In this document: positions 9,244 through 17,528 of the stretch, piece by piece
Layout of the letters: every line of letters starts with the position of its first letter
How positions within the stretch are numbered: position 1 is the first letter of the stretch
Assembly (NCBI GenBank): GCA_021297815.1
Contig: JAJTGK010000006.1
Span: 1-41,659, forward strand
Reading direction: 5' to 3'
Origin: Planctomycetaceae bacterium
GTDB taxonomy: Bacteria; Planctomycetota; Phycisphaerae; Phycisphaerales; SM1A02
DNA: 41,659 nucleotides
Notes under the pieces: generated by a model
The model's input: the letters and a program-made list of their open reading frames with translations, nothing else
Databases searched by the model: none
What the model was told of the DNA's origin: nothing
Position numbers and translations under genes: made by a program

Positions 9244-10221
9244 CTACATGCCGCGCACCATCTCCAGGATCTGGCTCGCGTCGGTGTTGCGGGCGCTCTG
9301 CTCGACCTCGGGCCGGTACTGCGCGTAGAGCCCCTTCGCGCGCTCGACCTCGCGCGAGAAGATCGCGCGCAGGTCGACCGACGACAGCTTGCGGCCGCCC
9401 GAGTAGTACTGCTTGGCCACCTGGCCCATCGCGTAGGTGGCGGCGAAGGTCATCGCCGCACCCGTCGCGGTGCCCACGAGCTTGCCCGCGGTCTTTCCGC
9501 CGAGCTTCTTCGCGAAGCCGCCGAGCAGGCTGCGCGCGAAGTTCTCGACGACCTGCGAGGTCATGCCCACGCCCACGGTCGCGATGAACTCCTTGATGTG
9601 CCCGCGGTCGAGCGAGATTCCGTACGCCTTGCCGATGCCGTACACCATCTTCATCTGAAGCGGCACGATGGCGAGCGTCGCGAGGCCCTGCGGCAGCAGC
9701 TCGAGGCCGCCGTTGAGGATCGCGTAGCGCAGGATCGAGGCGTCGACCTCGCGCCCCACGGTGTCGACGGGGGCCGCCGCGGGCGCCGTGGCCGCAGGCA
9801 CGGGCACATGCACGGGCAGCGCCGTCGCGGCGCGCTCCACAGGCGCCGCGGCCAAGGCGTCGGCATCGCGAATGGTCGCGCTCGCCGCCCCGCCCTCGAG
9901 CGCAAGCGCCGCGCGCAGACGCTCGAGGAACGCACGCTCCGCCGCGCCGAGCGCGCCATCGGCATCGCAGACCGCGACCGCGAGCTCGAAGGCAAGCGCG
10001 CGCGACTCGGCGGTCTGCAGCTTCGCCGCCTCCGCCTCGAGCGTGGTCTGACGCAGGATCACGCGACGATGCGCGGCCGCGAGCACGCGGGCGTCGTCGT
10101 CGCCCGCAAGACCCTCGAAGACATCCTTGATCCTGGCGCGTTCGTCATCGCTCGTGCCGTTCTCCGACGATGCGGCGAACACGATGATGGCTGCAACAGA
10201 CTCGACTTCGATGCGTTCCAT
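9244..10221 (-). CDS. TerB-like plus DUF697 (YcjF-type) membrane-associated protein
   Basis: This protein has 325 residues. The N-terminal 120 residues carry two TerB-like patterns (SSENGTSDDERARI and CDADGALGAAERAFLERL), which in TerB form a metal-binding helical bundle linked to tellurite and stress responses. An Ala/Pro linker follows. Residues from about 170 match the DUF697 type seen in YcjF and GTPase-associated proteins: ILPQG-like start, MKMVYGIGKAYG, then a Gly-rich hydrophobic stretch (GKLVGTATGAAMTFAATYA) that may enter the membrane. It ends with TAG. The start at 10221 is chosen because the open frame further upstream is the antisense shadow of the 10360 and 13010 genes. The role is unknown beyond a likely stress or membrane function. 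Confidence 0.8.
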   Translation of the reverse strand: MERIEVESVAAIIVFAASSENGTSDDERARIKDVFEGLAGDDDARVLAAAHRRVILRQTTLEAEAAKLQTAESRALAFELAVAVCDADGALGAAERAFLERLRAALALEGGAASATIRDADALAAAPVERAATALPVHVPVPAATAPAAAPVDTVGREVDASILRYAILNGGLELLPQGLATLAIVPLQMKMVYGIGKAYGISLDRGHIKEFIATVGVGMTSQVVENFARSLLGGFAKKLGGKTAGKLVGTATGAAMTFAATYAMGQVAKQYYSGGRKLSSVDLRAIFSREVERAKGLYAQYRPEVEQSARNTDASQILEMVRGM

Positions 10222-10347
10222 GAGCGGCGGTTTCCAAAGGGGTGCGGCAAACGGGGCGAAAGCGTAGGCACATCGGAAACCGAGCGCATTCCGATGTGAA
10301 TCGGCGCGCAGGTTCGAAGAGCCTCCCAAGCACGACGGGCTTCCCCG

Positions 10348-10353
10348 TACGAT
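10348..10353 (+). promoter_or_regulatory. -10-like box for a leaderless start at 10360
   Basis: TACGAT ends 6 bases before the ATG of the SASA esterase gene, the same spacing as at 6519, 34955 and 39104. This predicts a leaderless transcript. Confidence 0.4.
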
Positions 10354-10359
10354 CGACGC

Positions 10360-12993
10360 ATGCTCGGACTCCTCACCGCCGCGTGCTTCGCGGCCGCCTC
10401 CATCGCGCCCTCCGCGGCACCGTTCGCAACTCCCGATCGTGCGCCTGAGGAAGCCGCGGCATCGTTCAGGGTGTTCATCCTCGCAGGCCAGTCGAACATG
10501 GAAGGCCAGGCCGTGGTCGACCTTGCGGGGAAGGACTACAACGAAGGCCGCGGCACGCTGGCCGCGGTCGCGCGCGATCCGCGCACCAGCGCGGCCGTGG
10601 CGCATCTGCGCGCCGAGGACGGCTCGTGGAGGACGCGCGACGATGTGTTCGTGCGCTACCAGCCCATGGGCAAGCCCGTGCGCACGGGGCCGCTCGGCTT
10701 CGGCTTCACGCCGTACCTCGATGCGCAGCACTTCGGCCCTGAACTCCAGTTCGGCCACATCCTTGGCGACGCGATCGACGAGCCTGTCCTGCTCGTGAAG
10801 ACCGCGTGGGGCGGCAAGAGCCTGTACGCCGACTTCCGTCCGCCGTCGTCGGGCGGCGAGACAGGGCCGTTCTACCGTCGCATGGTCGACGATGTGCGCG
10901 CCGCGATCGCGCGCGCGGGCGACGAGTTTCCCGCGCTCAAGGGCGCGACGCCGCGACTCGCGGGCTTCGTCTGGTACCACGGCTGGAACGACGGCTGCGA
11001 CCCGAAGAACGCCGTGCCCGAGTACGAGCAGAACCTCGTAAACCTCGTGCGCGATGTGCGCCGCGAGTTCGACGCGCCCTGCCTTCCCGTCGTGATCGGC
11101 GAGATCACGGGCCCGTGGGTCGACGCGCCCGGCGAGTGGAATGTGCTGCGCAAGGCGCAGGCGAAGGCCGCCGCGCGCGACGAACTTCGCTGCGCCGACG
11201 GCTCGTCGCGCGTCCTGTTCGTGCCGACGGCCGCGTTCGTGCGCGCGCCCGAAGACTCGCCGAACCCAGGCCACGGGCACCACGAGTTCGGCAACGCCGA
11301 GACCTACTTCCTCGTCGGCGACGCGCTCGGCAAGGCGATGCGCGCGCTCGTCGTCGACGGCGCACCCGCGTTCGAACCCACGCTGCCCGCGCCGCCCGCC
11401 GAGAAGGGCGAGATGTCGGGCTACATGCTCGTGCCCGTCGAGCGGGTACCCGAGGAGTTCAACGCGGGCTTCTCGCTCTACGCCGCGGCGTGGCCGCTGC
11501 TCGAGCGCTACCCGGGCCCGAACTTCCAGACAGGTCTCTTCGGCACCTGGATGTTCGCGCAGTACGCGCGCGGCGCCGACGGCAAGCACGATCCGAACGA
11601 CAAGCCGAAGGACATGTACTCCGACATCGAGGGCGGCCTCGGCTGGTGGCGCGACACGCGCTTCGCCACCACGACGCCGAAGTTCATCATGGGCGGCGTC
11701 GCGCCCGACTTCGCCGCATGGGCGAACGGCCCGGGCGCAGGCAAGGGCCGCGACTGGAGCAAGCCGCTCGGCAAGTACGCGATCGCGCAGCTGAGCCCGT
11801 GGGTCGTGTGGCCGCCCGACGGGCTGAACCTCGCGCAGGGAACCTGCGGAGAGCTCTTCGGCTACGGCTACATCCCGCTGCCGCTCATCGATGCGAAGCC
11901 GACCACGCTCGGCAAGGAGTCGCCGACGGGCGGACAGTCGTGGACGCTCTTCCTCAACACGACGAACTTCAAGGGCCCGCTCTGCTTCTTCACGCCGCAC
12001 TTCTGGGCCGAACACGCGCTCGCGCGGCCCGAGCTCGTGGGCAAGCTGCTCGACACGCGGCCCTCCGACCCGAACAAGGCGTTCCAGATGGAGACGCAGT
12101 GGATTCCCGCCGCGCTCAGCGCCGCGACCGACGACGGGCCGACCTACGCGCGCGTCGCGCCCACCTCGTTTCCCGTCGACGCGCAGGGCCGCACCGTGGT
12201 GCTGCACCGACTCACCTGCTACACGCGCGCGGCGCTGCCCGACGCCGTGCGCGCGTGGTTCGACGGCGGCGCCGCGCCGAGCGGCGCGCTCGACCCCGCG
12301 GCGTCGTTCGTGCAGCAGTTCAGGAAGGGCGGCGGCTCGACCTGGCGCATCTTTGCCGAGGGAACCGAGAAGGACGAGAAGCGCGATGTCGACTGGCGCC
12401 GCTTCGGCACGCCCGCCGCGCATGACGCCGCGACCTACGGGTTCACCTGGAACCCCGAGTTCGTGCAGCCCGTGAACGACGGCCGCGGCGCGCGCGTGCG
12501 GCTTCCCGAGTACTTCAAGCTCGCGAAGGAAGGCGAGGGCAAGTCGCGCTGGCTCGCGGTGCAGGCGTCGGAGGTCCCCGCGGACGCTCGGCTCGCCGAC
12601 GCGAGCTTCGCTCCGCCGCGCGCGCCCCGCCCCGAGCCGTATGTCACGCCCGAGGAGCCCGACAGCCCGTTCCGAAAGCCTGGCCCCGTCGCGGGGCCGT
12701 TCGAGACGACGCTCGGCGACGGCAGCACCGTGACCTACTGCTGGTACCGCTTCGCCGACCAGCCCGCGATGGTCATGGCGGGGCTCTCGGATGCCGAGCG
12801 CGAGGAAGCGCAGCGGCGCGTCGAGCTCATGCATCGCGCCTGGACGAAGGAGCGCGAGTACCTCGCGCCTCCGACGACGGGTTCGCTTGCCTCGCTCGAC
12901 CCCGCCCTGCTCGTCACGCCGCCGAAGGGCCTCGAGATCGGCCATGTGCCGATCGCCGTGAAGCAGGAACGCAAGAACGCGCGCGGGCGTTGA
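10360..12993 (+). CDS. secreted SASA-type (sialate O-acetylesterase-like) esterase with a large unknown C-terminal domain
   Basis: The protein has 877 residues with a short signal peptide (LLTAACFAAASIAPSAA). Residues 36-330 form a SASA/SGNH hydrolase domain: the nucleophile motif GQSNMEG with Ser45, the block LLVKTAWGGKSL, FVWYHGWNDG in place of the usual W-x-Q-G-E block, and a final GHGHHEFGNAETY with candidate His residues. Members remove acetyl groups from carbohydrates in the periplasm or outside. The remaining 500 residues are not a domain I recognise. They contain many Trp and aromatic residues and no transmembrane segment, and could be a second sugar-active or binding domain. The family usually has 300-600 residues, so this is a long form. 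It stands alone between convergent and divergent neighbours. Confidence 0.85.
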   Translation: MLGLLTAACFAAASIAPSAAPFATPDRAPEEAAASFRVFILAGQSNMEGQAVVDLAGKDYNEGRGTLAAVARDPRTSAAVAHLRAEDGSWRTRDDVFVRYQPMGKPVRTGPLGFGFTPYLDAQHFGPELQFGHILGDAIDEPVLLVKTAWGGKSLYADFRPPSSGGETGPFYRRMVDDVRAAIARAGDEFPALKGATPRLAGFVWYHGWNDGCDPKNAVPEYEQNLVNLVRDVRREFDAPCLPVVIGEITGPWVDAPGEWNVLRKAQAKAAARDELRCADGSSRVLFVPTAAFVRAPEDSPNPGHGHHEFGNAETYFLVGDALGKAMRALVVDGAPAFEPTLPAPPAEKGEMSGYMLVPVERVPEEFNAGFSLYAAAWPLLERYPGPNFQTGLFGTWMFAQYARGADGKHDPNDKPKDMYSDIEGGLGWWRDTRFATTTPKFIMGGVAPDFAAWANGPGAGKGRDWSKPLGKYAIAQLSPWVVWPPDGLNLAQGTCGELFGYGYIPLPLIDAKPTTLGKESPTGGQSWTLFLNTTNFKGPLCFFTPHFWAEHALARPELVGKLLDTRPSDPNKAFQMETQWIPAALSAATDDGPTYARVAPTSFPVDAQGRTVVLHRLTCYTRAALPDAVRAWFDGGAAPSGALDPAASFVQQFRKGGGSTWRIFAEGTEKDEKRDVDWRRFGTPAAHDAATYGFTWNPEFVQPVNDGRGARVRLPEYFKLAKEGEGKSRWLAVQASEVPADARLADASFAPPRAPRPEPYVTPEEPDSPFRKPGPVAGPFETTLGDGSTVTYCWYRFADQPAMVMAGLSDAEREEAQRRVELMHRAWTKEREYLAPPTTGSLASLDPALLVTPPKGLEIGHVPIAVKQERKNARGR

Positions 12994-13009
12994 CCGCGCG
13001 CAAGGCCGT

Positions 13010-13954
13010 TCACCCGCCGCGCGCGGCCGCGAGCGCATCGTGCGCCAGCGCGATCGCACCGCACACGCCCGCGTCGTCGCCGAGTTCGGGCGGCACGACG
13101 AAGCGGTCGATGCCAGGCTCCTCGAGCGCGGGCGACGCGATGTAGCCGTTCAGCACCGCGCGCAGGTGCCGCCGCGTGCGCGCGAAGAACTCCGCTTCGC
13201 CAAGCTGCCCCGCCTTGCGCACGCTGCCGCCCACGATGATCCGCCGCGGCGAAAGCACATAGGTCAGTGTCGCAAGCGCGTGGCCCATGTAGCGCGTCAG
13301 GTAGTCCCACGCGGGGTCGTCGGGCGCGAGTTCCTCGGCAGGCCGCCCCGCGCGCGCCGCGATCGCGGGCCCCGCGCACAGGCCTTCCCAGCAGCGGCCG
13401 TGGATCGCGCACGACCCACGGAACGCGTCGCCATCGAGGACAGGCATCGGGAAGTGCCCCATCTCGGGGTGAACGAGGCCATGCAGCAGTTTCCCGCGCG
13501 CCACGCCCCCGCCGCCGATCCCCGTGCCGACCGTCACATAGATGAAGTCGTCGAGCCCGCGCGCCGCGCCCCAGCGGCCTTCGCCAAGCGCCGCGCCGTT
13601 CACATCGGTGTCGAAGCCGATCGGCAATCCAGGAAACGCGCGCCGCAGCGGGCCGACGACATCGGTGCCGCGCCAGCCGCGCTTCGGCGTCGTGGTGATG
13701 AAGCCGTAGGTAGGCGACCGCGGGTCGAGGTCGACGGGGCCGAACGACGCGACGCCGATCGCCGCCAGCGGCCCGTGCGTGCGCGCCTCGCCCTCGAACC
13801 ACGCGATGACCTCGCGCATGAGCCGAGCGGGGTCGTCGCCCGTCGCGAACTGCGCACGCGCGCGCATGTCGCGGCCAGGCCCGCTGCCCACCGCGCACAC
13901 GAACTTCGTGCCGCCCGCCTCGATCGCGCCCACGATTGGATTGGCCGTGCCCAA
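13010..13954 (-). CDS. ROK-family fructokinase
   Basis: This 314-residue sugar kinase should phosphorylate fructose (or a related hexose) with ATP in the cytoplasm. The ATP-binding P loop GAIEAGGTKF is at 9-18. The catalytic base is Asp117 in DTDVNGAALGE, and the second Gly-rich loop is TVGTGIGGGG. The ROK zinc site is visible as HPEMGHF plus C-A-I-H-G-R-C (Cys182, His185 and Cys188). The E-x-G-G-T-K-F start and the R-G-S-C-A-I-H-G block favour the fructokinase branch over glucokinases. The listed start is TTG at 13954; GTG at 13933 would also keep the complete P loop, so the exact start is uncertain. A TACAAT box lies about 75 bases upstream. Confidence 0.9.
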   Translation of the reverse strand: MGTANPIVGAIEAGGTKFVCAVGSGPGRDMRARAQFATGDDPARLMREVIAWFEGEARTHGPLAAIGVASFGPVDLDPRSPTYGFITTTPKRGWRGTDVVGPLRRAFPGLPIGFDTDVNGAALGEGRWGAARGLDDFIYVTVGTGIGGGGVARGKLLHGLVHPEMGHFPMPVLDGDAFRGSCAIHGRCWEGLCAGPAIAARAGRPAEELAPDDPAWDYLTRYMGHALATLTYVLSPRRIIVGGSVRKAGQLGEAEFFARTRRHLRAVLNGYIASPALEEPGIDRFVVPPELGDDAGVCGAIALAHDALAAARGG

Positions 13955-14238
13955 GGGATTGCTCGCTCGATCGATGGACCCAGTCCGACGACTTCATGCC
14001 CTAGGGCGCGCCGCCCCAGCAAGACCGCGATTGTACTGGTGGGCTCCATGGCCCATGCACCGCACCGCCGTAGACATCGGCCGCGGCGGACCTGGCGTTC
14101 AAGACGCCCGTCTTCCACCGCGGCAGGCTCGTCGTCACGCCGAACGGCACCGGGCCATGCGCCATGCGCGCGTCGGCCTGGAAACGAATCGCGACGCATC
14201 GAGGCCGCTTCAGCACCGCCTCGACGACGAGGCTGCGC
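13955..14238. other. spacer between the fructokinase and PQQ-propeller genes
   Basis: Apart from the TACAAT box at 14030 I see no gene here. One minus frame stays open across 14001-14238 (it includes VLNARSAAADVYGGAVHGPW), but it has no start or Shine-Dalgarno site of its own and matches no family I know. It may be a relic or a chance frame. Confidence 0.4.
14030..14035 (-). promoter_or_regulatory. -10-like box upstream of the fructokinase gene
   Basis: TACAAT on the minus strand is 5 of 6 to consensus. It would give a leader of about 70 bases. The -35 region is poor. Confidence 0.4.
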
Positions 14239-15648
14239 TCAACCCCATGCGCCCAGAAGAATCGCAAGGTCCTGCGCGCCGATGCTGCCGTCGCCGTTGA
14301 GGTCGGCCGCGCCAGACCCGCCCCATGCGCCGAGCAGCGCGGCCAGGTCCTGTGCGTTGACCGCGCCGTCGCAGTTGAGGTCGGCGGCGACGCACGGCGG
14401 GTCGTAGTAGGCGCGGAAGTCGGTGTCGACGCCCGCGACGAGCAGCGTGCCGTCGCCCGCAAGCACGGGACCGCCTTGGTTCAGGTTGGGCACATCGATC
14501 GACCAGCGCAGCGTCAGGTTCGGATTGAAGGCGAAGATCCTGCCAGGGAAGCCGCCGTTGCCGTAGAAGATCGTGCCCTGCGCGTCGATCGCGATGTGCG
14601 GCATCGTGAGCGAGACTGGCACGGCAGCCACCACTTCGGTGCTGATGAAGCGCAGCGCCGCCGTGACCTGGTCGCGGAGCTCGAGCCGTCCCTGCGGGTT
14701 CATGAAGATCACGCCGCCATCGTTCGTGATCCCATGCTCGCCCTGGAAGGTCGTGCACGGGCGGGACCAGAGCAGCTGGAAGGCCGTTCCCGTGTCTCGG
14801 AACGCGTAGATGCGATCGGTCGTCGGCCCGCCGCCCGTATACACGGGGTAGAAGATGATGCCGTTCGAGCCCGCGAACGGCTTCGTCTGGGTGATCAAGC
14901 CTGGCACCTGCGGGCTTGAATAGAGCCTCGCGCCCGTCGTCGCATCGATCCTCGTGAGGCGCTGGCCGCCCTGGAAGGTCTCGTCGATGTAGATCGAGTT
15001 GCCGACGAGCGTCGGGCCGCAGGAGTTGGTGACGCTGCAGAGCCTGGGCGTCGACCACAGCAGCAGCCCCGAGTCGCTGTCGATGCGACGAACCCATTGG
15101 CCGGCGGCGACGATGAGGTCGCCGTCATCTGCGAACACCGATCCGTCGTAGAGGCCCGGCGCGCAGTCGGAGCAGCTCGAGATCCAGAGCAGCTTTCCCG
15201 TTTCGGCGTCGAGGCAGTGGATCGCCGAGGTGAAGACGCTGCCGTCGTCGGCGCGCCCTGCGTACACGCGGCCGTTCTTCACGCCGTAGAGCACGGTCGT
15301 CCAGTCGCCCACCTCCCACGGGAAGTCGTACGACCAGAGTTCCGCGCCCGTGGCGAGGTTCATCGCGTAGAGAATCGAGTCGCCCGGGCCGACGACGGGA
15401 TTCTCCGCCTGGCTTTGACGGATGTTGAAGACGCGGTTGCCCTCGACGAGCGGCGTCCACGAGATGAGCGAGACCGGCGCGCCCGACCAGCGCAGCGTGG
15501 GCGTGGCGGGTCCGATGGCGCTCGAGAGCCCGTTGCGCCCTGGGTTTCCTCCAAGATTCGACCAGTCGCCGAGGGCATCGGCGGCAACGCAGAGCGAGAA
15601 GACGGCTGCGCCGCGAAGGAGAAGAGCAGTTCGCATGTTCGGTCTCAT
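14239..15648 (-). CDS. secreted PQQ-like beta-propeller protein with dockerin doublet
   Basis: This 469-residue protein has a signal peptide (ALLLRGAAVFSLCVAADALG). It then shows repeated propeller blades of the PQQ-binding-like type: A-x-D-A-x-T-G patterns such as YAMNLATGAELWSYD, HCLDAETGKLLWIS and RIDATTGARLYSS. The C-terminal doublet has calcium loops DLNCDGAVNAQDL and DLNGDGSIGAQDL, both followed by LLGAWG, and the protein stops right after the second AWG with no terminal Cys. Residues for PQQ catalysis are not evident, so this is probably a binding or structural propeller and not a dehydrogenase. ATG 15648 is preferred; 15636 also gives a complete signal peptide. Confidence 0.85.
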   Translation of the reverse strand: MRPNMRTALLLRGAAVFSLCVAADALGDWSNLGGNPGRNGLSSAIGPATPTLRWSGAPVSLISWTPLVEGNRVFNIRQSQAENPVVGPGDSILYAMNLATGAELWSYDFPWEVGDWTTVLYGVKNGRVYAGRADDGSVFTSAIHCLDAETGKLLWISSCSDCAPGLYDGSVFADDGDLIVAAGQWVRRIDSDSGLLLWSTPRLCSVTNSCGPTLVGNSIYIDETFQGGQRLTRIDATTGARLYSSPQVPGLITQTKPFAGSNGIIFYPVYTGGGPTTDRIYAFRDTGTAFQLLWSRPCTTFQGEHGITNDGGVIFMNPQGRLELRDQVTAALRFISTEVVAAVPVSLTMPHIAIDAQGTIFYGNGGFPGRIFAFNPNLTLRWSIDVPNLNQGGPVLAGDGTLLVAGVDTDFRAYYDPPCVAADLNCDGAVNAQDLAALLGAWGGSGAADLNGDGSIGAQDLAILLGAWG

Positions 15649-15785
15649 GGGGTCGAGAATCACAGCGCAGCCCCAAAGGGCCCGAGTCCGTCAAGTGTGG
15701 GCCTGCCGGGAAGCCGCGCAAGCATCCGATGGCGGCACCTCCGCAACTGCGTCACGGCATACCTCGAACTGGGTACGGGATCGCT

Positions 15786-15818
15786 GCAAGCGGGTGCGGC
15801 AAGCGGGCGCGGCAAGCG
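15786..15818. repeat. 13-base tandem repeat, 2.5 copies
   Basis: The unit GCAAGCGGGYGCG occurs twice, at 15786-15798 and 15799-15811, with one mismatch, and is followed by a third partial copy, GCAAGCG. It lies just beyond the 3' end of the two-HTH regulator gene. It has no obvious function. Confidence 0.6.
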
Positions 15819-15837
15819 TCCGACACGCGGCGCGGCG

Positions 15838-16671
15838 TCACGCCAGGTCGAAGCTGTGCAGCTGGGCCGCGCGGCGGATGCCGAGCTTCCGGTAGATGCG
15901 CTTGCAGAGCGTTCCCACGGTGTGTTCGGCGATTCCAAGCCGCTGCGCGACCTGCGCGCGGGAGTTCCCGTCGCGAAGCGCCTGCGCCACCTGTCGCTCG
16001 CGCGCGGTGAGGCTCTGGTGCGCCACACCTCGGATCGTCCCCCGCTCGCGCACGGTCGTGGTCGACACGAACTCGACATGGGGCTGCGGCAGCACATGCT
16101 CGACGAGCGGCTCGATGCGTATCACCAGGCCGTGGTTGCAGCGCACCGGCCCCGCGACTCGCTTGCCCGCGTGCTTGTCGCCGAGCAGGCGCACGAACTC
16201 CTCGACGCGCGCGATGCGGCGCTTGAGCTCGGTGAGGTCCTCCGCGTCGAGCGTCAGCGGACTGCAGTGGTGGAAGTTCCAGGTGTTCGGCCCCGTGGTG
16301 CCGATGGGCCGCCGCGCCTTGAAGAGCGACTCCGACATCTCGCGGTTGATGTAGCTCGCCACCTCGTTGACGATGCGGCGCTGCAGCGGATCGCTCGCAT
16401 CGATCACGATCGAGATCTCGCGCATCGCGACTTCGTACGCCGCGGTTCTGCGCCGTCCGCGCGCCTTCTTCATCGTCACGAGGCCCGCCCGCGCGAGGCG
16501 ATCGAGCGCCGCATGCACCGTCGAGAGGTCGCGCGAGGTCTGCCGCACGAGTTCGGCGGCGTTCATGGGCTTGCGCGACCCGCGAAGGCACTCCCAGAGG
16601 CCCATCGCCTCGATGTCCTTGATGGCGTCGAGGAGGCCCGGGCGATGGAGTTCGATGGCGCTGGACTTCAT
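15838..16671 (-). CDS. transcriptional regulator with N-terminal winged helix and C-terminal LuxR-type HTH
   Basis: This 277-residue protein is cytoplasmic. Residues 12-85 look like a MarR/ArsR-type winged helix, with a helix-turn-helix around NAAELVRQTSRDLSTVHAAL and a basic wing (KKARGRRRTAAYEV). Residues 90-200 form a middle region of unknown fold, possibly a sensor, containing the Trp/His-rich WNFHHCSPL. Residues 219-275 are a clear LuxR/GerE HTH: LTARERQVAQAL, the recognition helix in AEHTVGTLCKRIYRKLGI, then RRAAQL. Two different DNA-binding domains in one chain are unusual. GGGAG six bases before ATG 16671 fixes the start and excludes the longer frame to 16719. No kinase or quorum-sensing gene is adjacent, so the signal is unknown. 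Confidence 0.85.
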   Translation of the reverse strand: MKSSAIELHRPGLLDAIKDIEAMGLWECLRGSRKPMNAAELVRQTSRDLSTVHAALDRLARAGLVTMKKARGRRRTAAYEVAMREISIVIDASDPLQRRIVNEVASYINREMSESLFKARRPIGTTGPNTWNFHHCSPLTLDAEDLTELKRRIARVEEFVRLLGDKHAGKRVAGPVRCNHGLVIRIEPLVEHVLPQPHVEFVSTTTVRERGTIRGVAHQSLTARERQVAQALRDGNSRAQVAQRLGIAEHTVGTLCKRIYRKLGIRRAAQLHSFDLA

Positions 16672-17099
16672 GGAGTCTCCCGCGATGGCCCGCGGATGTC
16701 GGTGTGGAGAGAGGCGCACGGCGAGCCGACGCAGCCTCGTCGGCGTGGCATGCGTGCAGTCGCGGCCATGCTAGCCACGCCACGCGGATGAGTGCGAGGC
16801 GTCGCGAGCATGCGCGGGCCTCCCCGCGAGGGACACCATCCCGAGACTCGCGGCGGCGGCGGCGCGATCCGACGCTTCCGCGAGAGCCCACTACAGCCCA
16901 CGACTCAAGGCGCCGCGTTTCCCCACCGAGGCCACGCTGCCCCGACCTCGCCCGATCCGCCGACGGCCTTGGAACGCCTCCCGCTCAGGCGGTACAGTGA
17001 CTTCGCAGTCTTGGTGGTCTTGCCCGCAAACATGCGAATCGGCGTCGGCTCCTGCGGGCTTCGAACCACGGCAACCGACCGAGTCGGCAAGGGGAATCC
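16672..17099. other. divergent intergenic region
   Basis: This 428-base spacer lies between the minus-strand two-HTH regulator and the plus-strand small secreted protein. It holds a TACAGT box at 16993 and the Shine-Dalgarno sequence of the 17100 gene. I see no RNA gene or convincing ORF. Autoregulator binding sites would be expected here but no clear dyad stands out. Confidence 0.5.
16993..16998 (+). promoter_or_regulatory. -10-like box upstream of the small secreted protein
   Basis: TACAGT lies 100 bases upstream of ATG 17100 and would give a leader of roughly 95 bases that contains an AGGGGA ribosome binding site. Confidence 0.35.
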
Positions 17100-17441
17100 A
17101 TGCGATCGATCCTGCTCTCCCTTCTTCTGATCCTCATGCCCGCATCGATCGGCGTCCCCATCGGCTGCGGTTCGCTCGTCGCGGAGGCGGCGCAGCTCGA
17201 TGTCGAGGTGAAGCAGTTCCTCGAGCAGAACTTCGCCAAGGAGCCGCTGCTGCGCTCGGTGCAGGTGAAGTCCGTGCAGGTCGTCCATGTGAACGGCAAC
17301 CAGTACCGCGCCATCGCGACCCTCGCCACGCGTCGCGGCGAGCAGCAGCTCTCGGTGAATGTCGTCTACTCGATCGACGGCGGCGGATTCATGGAGGTCG
17401 AGGCGCTCGACATGGCCGCGCTGCGCCTCGGCCAGATGTGA
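17100..17441 (+). CDS. small secreted protein of unknown function
   Basis: This 113-residue protein has a strong signal peptide (RSILLSLLLILMPASIGV) and possibly a lipobox (PIGC, Cys23), though the -3 position is weak. The mature part of about 80 residues has a short helix (VEVKQFLEQNFAKEP) and then alternating beta strands (SVQVKSVQVVHVNGNQYRAI, QQLSVNVVYSID). This gives a compact alpha/beta fold like small nuclear-transport-factor or cystatin-like domains, but I cannot name it. AGGGGA five bases before the ATG supports the start. It is convergent with the lipoprotein gene, 87 bases away. Confidence 0.75.
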   Translation: MRSILLSLLLILMPASIGVPIGCGSLVAEAAQLDVEVKQFLEQNFAKEPLLRSVQVKSVQVVHVNGNQYRAIATLATRRGEQQLSVNVVYSIDGGGFMEVEALDMAALRLGQM

Positions 17442-17498
17442 ATCGAAGGCGACATGGCACCGCGAGGCGGCGCATGCCCGATGGATGTCCCTGGTTCA

Positions 17499-17515
17499 GT
17501 GCGCACGCTGCGCAC
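17499..17515. terminator. possible bidirectional hairpin between convergent genes
   Basis: GTGCGCA, a CGC loop and TGCGCAC form a perfect 7-base-pair hairpin in the 87-base gap between the stops at 17441 and 17531. There is no T-tract on either side, so termination is only a possibility. Confidence 0.3.
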
Positions 17516-17528
17516 ACCTTGGGTCGCG

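Noticed and set aside
10300-10330. GTTCGAA-like string suggesting a tRNA T-arm
   Set aside because: No acceptor stem, D-arm or anticodon arm can be built around it. No tRNA was found elsewhere either.
15097-16791. Plus-strand open frame of about 560 codons
   Set aside because: It covers the antisense of the PQQ-like gene and of the two-HTH regulator; there is no start signal or family match.
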